A stretch of DNA of 64,000 nt from Zhongshania antarctica (lineage in GTDB: Bacteria > Pseudomonadota > Gammaproteobacteria > Pseudomonadales > Spongiibacteraceae), in the NCBI RefSeq assembly GCF_014202945.1, contig NZ_JACHHW010000004.1, forward strand, positions 1 to 64,000, written 5' to 3'. Under the pieces are notes generated by a model. The model was given only the letters and a program-made list of their open reading frames with translations. It was not told where the DNA came from and did no database searches. This document shows positions 62,075 through 64,000 of this stretch, in pieces. The position numbers and the translations under genes were made by a program. Position 1 is the first letter of the stretch; every line of letters starts with the position of its first letter.

Positions 62075-62947
62075 ATGACATGGGTGAAGATGCTCTCGCC
62101 TCGGCTGGCCAGTTGGTTAACTGCCTTAATAGTCGCATTGCTGTTGGTTGTGCTAGCAGGTTTGTGTTGGCAGGTGGTAGCGCTCTTTCGTGGCGTGCAA
62201 CTACCAAGTGCCGGCCCAGTAATCGCGACCTCTACAAGTAAATCTAGCGCCAAAAAATACGATGTGCAGAGTTTGCTGGCAGTGCCCTTGTTTGGCCTGC
62301 GGCCAAGTAACGCGGTGGCCGCTACAGAAATTCAAAAAGACATTCGGCGCAGTGCGCTAAAAATTACCGTAATCGGCCTGGTCGCCGGTAATGATGAACG
62401 TGGCGTCGCGGTACTGCGTCATGGCAATAAAACGAAGGCCTATGGTATCGGTGAGAAAATTGAAGTGCCGGGTACGGTTACCTTACTCGCAGTATTGGCA
62501 GACCACATAATTATTGAGAACAATCGTAAACAAGAAAAAATCGAGCTAGACCAGAAAGCGGGTGCGACCGGTTTGCGGACAGCCTCGACGAGCAGTCGTC
62601 CAAGCAATTCGGAGAATGTCGATTTAACCGCCGCGGGTATTCGCGAGTTAGTGGGTGATCCCCGCGACACGGTGCAAAACAGCCCGTTACAGTTAGTACG
62701 GTTTTTTTCAGTGAACCCAGTTATGGATGGCGGCAGGCTTACCGGTTATGAAGTGAAACCGGGGCGGGATACACGCCTATTCTCGCAGTTGTCACTGGAG
62801 CCTGGCGACGTATTGCTGTCGGTTAATGGTCAGCCACTCTCCGATATGTCGACCCAAGAATTAATGACAATGATGGAAAACACCAGTTCCTACGAGCTGC
62901 TGATTAAACGCGCAGATACCATACTCACCAAAAGATTTGATCTATGA
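62075..62947 (+). CDS. gspC: Type II secretion system protein C
   Basis: A 290-residue inner-membrane protein that links the type II secretion inner platform to the GspD secretin. It has a membrane helix at about 14-38, a homology-region domain (about 90-150: ALKITVIGLVAGNDERGVAVL and GEKIEVPGTVTLL), and a C-terminal PDZ domain (about 210-290: YEVKPGRDTRLFSQLSLEPGD, then VNGQPLSDM). ATG at 62075 is chosen for a GGAG site six bases upstream, over an in-frame GTG at 62063. The stop overlaps gspD (ATGA), so the two are translated together, as is usual for gsp operons. Confidence 0.93.
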   Translation: MTWVKMLSPRLASWLTALIVALLLVVLAGLCWQVVALFRGVQLPSAGPVIATSTSKSSAKKYDVQSLLAVPLFGLRPSNAVAATEIQKDIRRSALKITVIGLVAGNDERGVAVLRHGNKTKAYGIGEKIEVPGTVTLLAVLADHIIIENNRKQEKIELDQKAGATGLRTASTSSRPSNSENVDLTAAGIRELVGDPRDTVQNSPLQLVRFFSVNPVMDGGRLTGYEVKPGRDTRLFSQLSLEPGDVLLSVNGQPLSDMSTQELMTMMENTSSYELLIKRADTILTKRFDL

Positions 62948-64000
62948 AATCCTTGCTCCTGAAGTTAAGCATCACATTTTTCCTATTCCTAACTGTGTCT
63001 GGCACGGCCTTGGCCGAGCGCTTTGAGCTGGATATGCAAAATGTTGATATTGGCGAATTTATTGACACCGTCGCCAAGCTCACTGGTAAAACCATTGTGG
63101 TTGATAGCCGGGTCAAAGGTAAAATTACGGTGCAGAGTCATCGTAAGCTCGATGCCGACGAGCTTTACCAAATATTTTTGTTACAGCTGGGTGTCGAGGG
63201 CTACTCTGCCATTGAGGTGGGTGACGGAATACTCAAGGTTATTCCCAACCAAGCGGCAAAGATTGAGGGCATAGAGGTGCAGCTTGGTCGGAATGCAACG
63301 GGCCGCAGCGAATCTATTATTACCCGTATCGCACAGCTGCAAAATGCCGATGCCGATGAGCTGGTTAAGTCATTACGGCCGCTGGTCGATAATAAAGTTG
63401 GTGTCATCACGAGCTACGCCGACTCCAATATTATTCTGATTACCGATCGCGAATCCAATGTGCGGCGTTTGATGTCGATTATTAATGCCATCAACTCGGT
63501 TGATTCGCAACTGATGGAAACCGTGGTCTTAAAAAACTCCTCGGCCGAAGAAGTTGAGCGTATTCTTACTAAGGTTCTATCGCAACAAACCCGTAAACGC
63601 GGAGCCTCCAAGCCGGTTGTCGCGGCTGATCCTCGCACTAATACTTTGATTTTGTTTGGCGACGATGAGGCGCGGAGCTATTTGCGACGCTTGGTGGTTG
63701 ATCTCGACAGCGAAGTGAGCAGCCAGTCTAATATTCGTGTGCAATACCTCAAATACGCGAAAGCGGTCGATTTAGCGCCGGTGCTTAAAAGCATTAGCGA
63801 TACCATCGTAAAAGGCGACCAGGCTGCCGGTCGGCCAGCCGCTGCGGGCGATTCGTCGTCATTAATTAATATAGAAGCCCACGAGCAAACCAATTCTATC
63901 GTGCTGTCGGGCAGCCCCCATATTATTACCGATTTGCTCTCGGTTATTCGCGATCTCGATATTCGCCGCGCCCAGGTCTTGGTTGAAGCAATTATTATCG
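62944..64000 (+). CDS. gspD: Type II secretion secretin GspD (cut by window end)
   Basis: The first 352 residues of the outer-membrane secretin; the reading frame is still open at the window edge. A signal peptide (about 1-24, ending ALA) is followed by the N0 domain (FELDMQNVDIGEFIDTVAKLTGKTIVVD), N1 and N2 repeats (ETVVLKNSSAEEVERIL) and the start of N3 (IRVQYLKYAKAVDLAPVL). The motif VVADPRTNTLIL is typical of the family. It overlaps gspC by 4 bases. The C-terminal secretin barrel and the rest of the gsp operon lie beyond the window. Confidence 0.95.
   Translation, partial: MKSLLLKLSITFFLFLTVSGTALAERFELDMQNVDIGEFIDTVAKLTGKTIVVDSRVKGKITVQSHRKLDADELYQIFLLQLGVEGYSAIEVGDGILKVIPNQAAKIEGIEVQLGRNATGRSESIITRIAQLQNADADELVKSLRPLVDNKVGVITSYADSNIILITDRESNVRRLMSIINAINSVDSQLMETVVLKNSSAEEVERILTKVLSQQTRKRGASKPVVAADPRTNTLILFGDDEARSYLRRLVVDLDSEVSSQSNIRVQYLKYAKAVDLAPVLKSISDTIVKGDQAAGRPAAAGDSSSLINIEAHEQTNSIVLSGSPHIITDLLSVIRDLDIRRAQVLVEAIII

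Noticed and set aside
1-64000. CRISPR arrays, insertion sequences, prophage or integron features.
   Set aside because: No regularly spaced repeats, transposase, integrase or phage structural genes were seen on either strand.

Overview
This window is ordinary chromosome from a free-living, aerobic, Gram-negative gammaproteobacterium. It looks like the marine Cellvibrionales/Spongiibacteraceae side of the class, with many Pseudomonas-like traits. The supporting evidence is a FabY-type ketoacyl synthase, a NadK-rhomboid-DUF1315-DUF2797-PepN run, an AcrR/AcrAB-like efflux locus, GspC/GspD, a 16-strand-type porin, a proton-translocating transhydrogenase, and many acyl-CoA and alcohol-oxidising enzymes. 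The lineage call is inference from protein resemblance only. I found no insertion sequence, prophage, CRISPR array or integron. Coding density is high and base composition is even.

Layout. 0.2-3.8 kb: a histidine kinase, a two-receiver regulator and a TonB-like protein. 3.9-5.6 kb: an isolated FliK-like/FlhB-C-terminal pair. 5.7-6.7 kb: glutathione peroxidase coupled to an OhrR-like regulator. 6.7-9.5 kb: pntAa-pntAb-pntB. 9.9-12.3 kb: an orphan MASE1-CHASE histidine kinase. 12.3-17.4 kb: a TetR regulator divergent from an RND pump, with a very clear operator. 17.4-26.3 kb: CvfB, thiolase, a GlxA-type regulator, FabY, a PilZ protein, an SRPBCC/nitroreductase/dienoyl-CoA isomerase cluster and an acyltransferase. 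26.5-34.5 kb: PQQ alcohol dehydrogenase, MDR oxidoreductase, iron alcohol dehydrogenase, alkyl sulfatase and porin. 34.5-36.1 kb: an AT-rich gap with DnaA-box-like sites, QueD, tRNA-Val and two identical tRNA-Asp genes. 36.3-50.2 kb: mostly housekeeping (NAD kinase, rhomboid, PepN, CysH, PyrD, MarC, UbiB-like kinase). 50.4-55.9 kb: a four-gene signalling operon (kinase, two related receiver proteins, GGDEF-EAL). 56.3-62 kb: patatin lipase, a two-piece YeeE/YedE transporter behind a phased operator, DusC, an extra GspC-like gene, rubredoxin and a DUF3012 lipoprotein. 62.1-64 kb: gspC and the start of gspD, cut by the window edge.

How it fits together. The strongest theme is signal transduction: three sensor kinases with closely similar H-boxes, five receiver domains, one PilZ protein and one diguanylate cyclase/phosphodiesterase. 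Two signalling domains carry substitutions at the key residue. The second receiver of the 2041-2988 protein has Glu in place of the phospho-accepting Asp. The kinase-like part of the 52999-54228 protein has Arg where the phospho-accepting His should be. The second theme is oxidation of lipids, alcohols and surfactant-like compounds, consistent with a marine heterotroph.

The best candidates for less-described biology are the 50.4-55.9 kb operon, the three-half-site operator at 57981-58010, the second GspC-like gene and the DnaA-box-bearing gap at 34480-35136.
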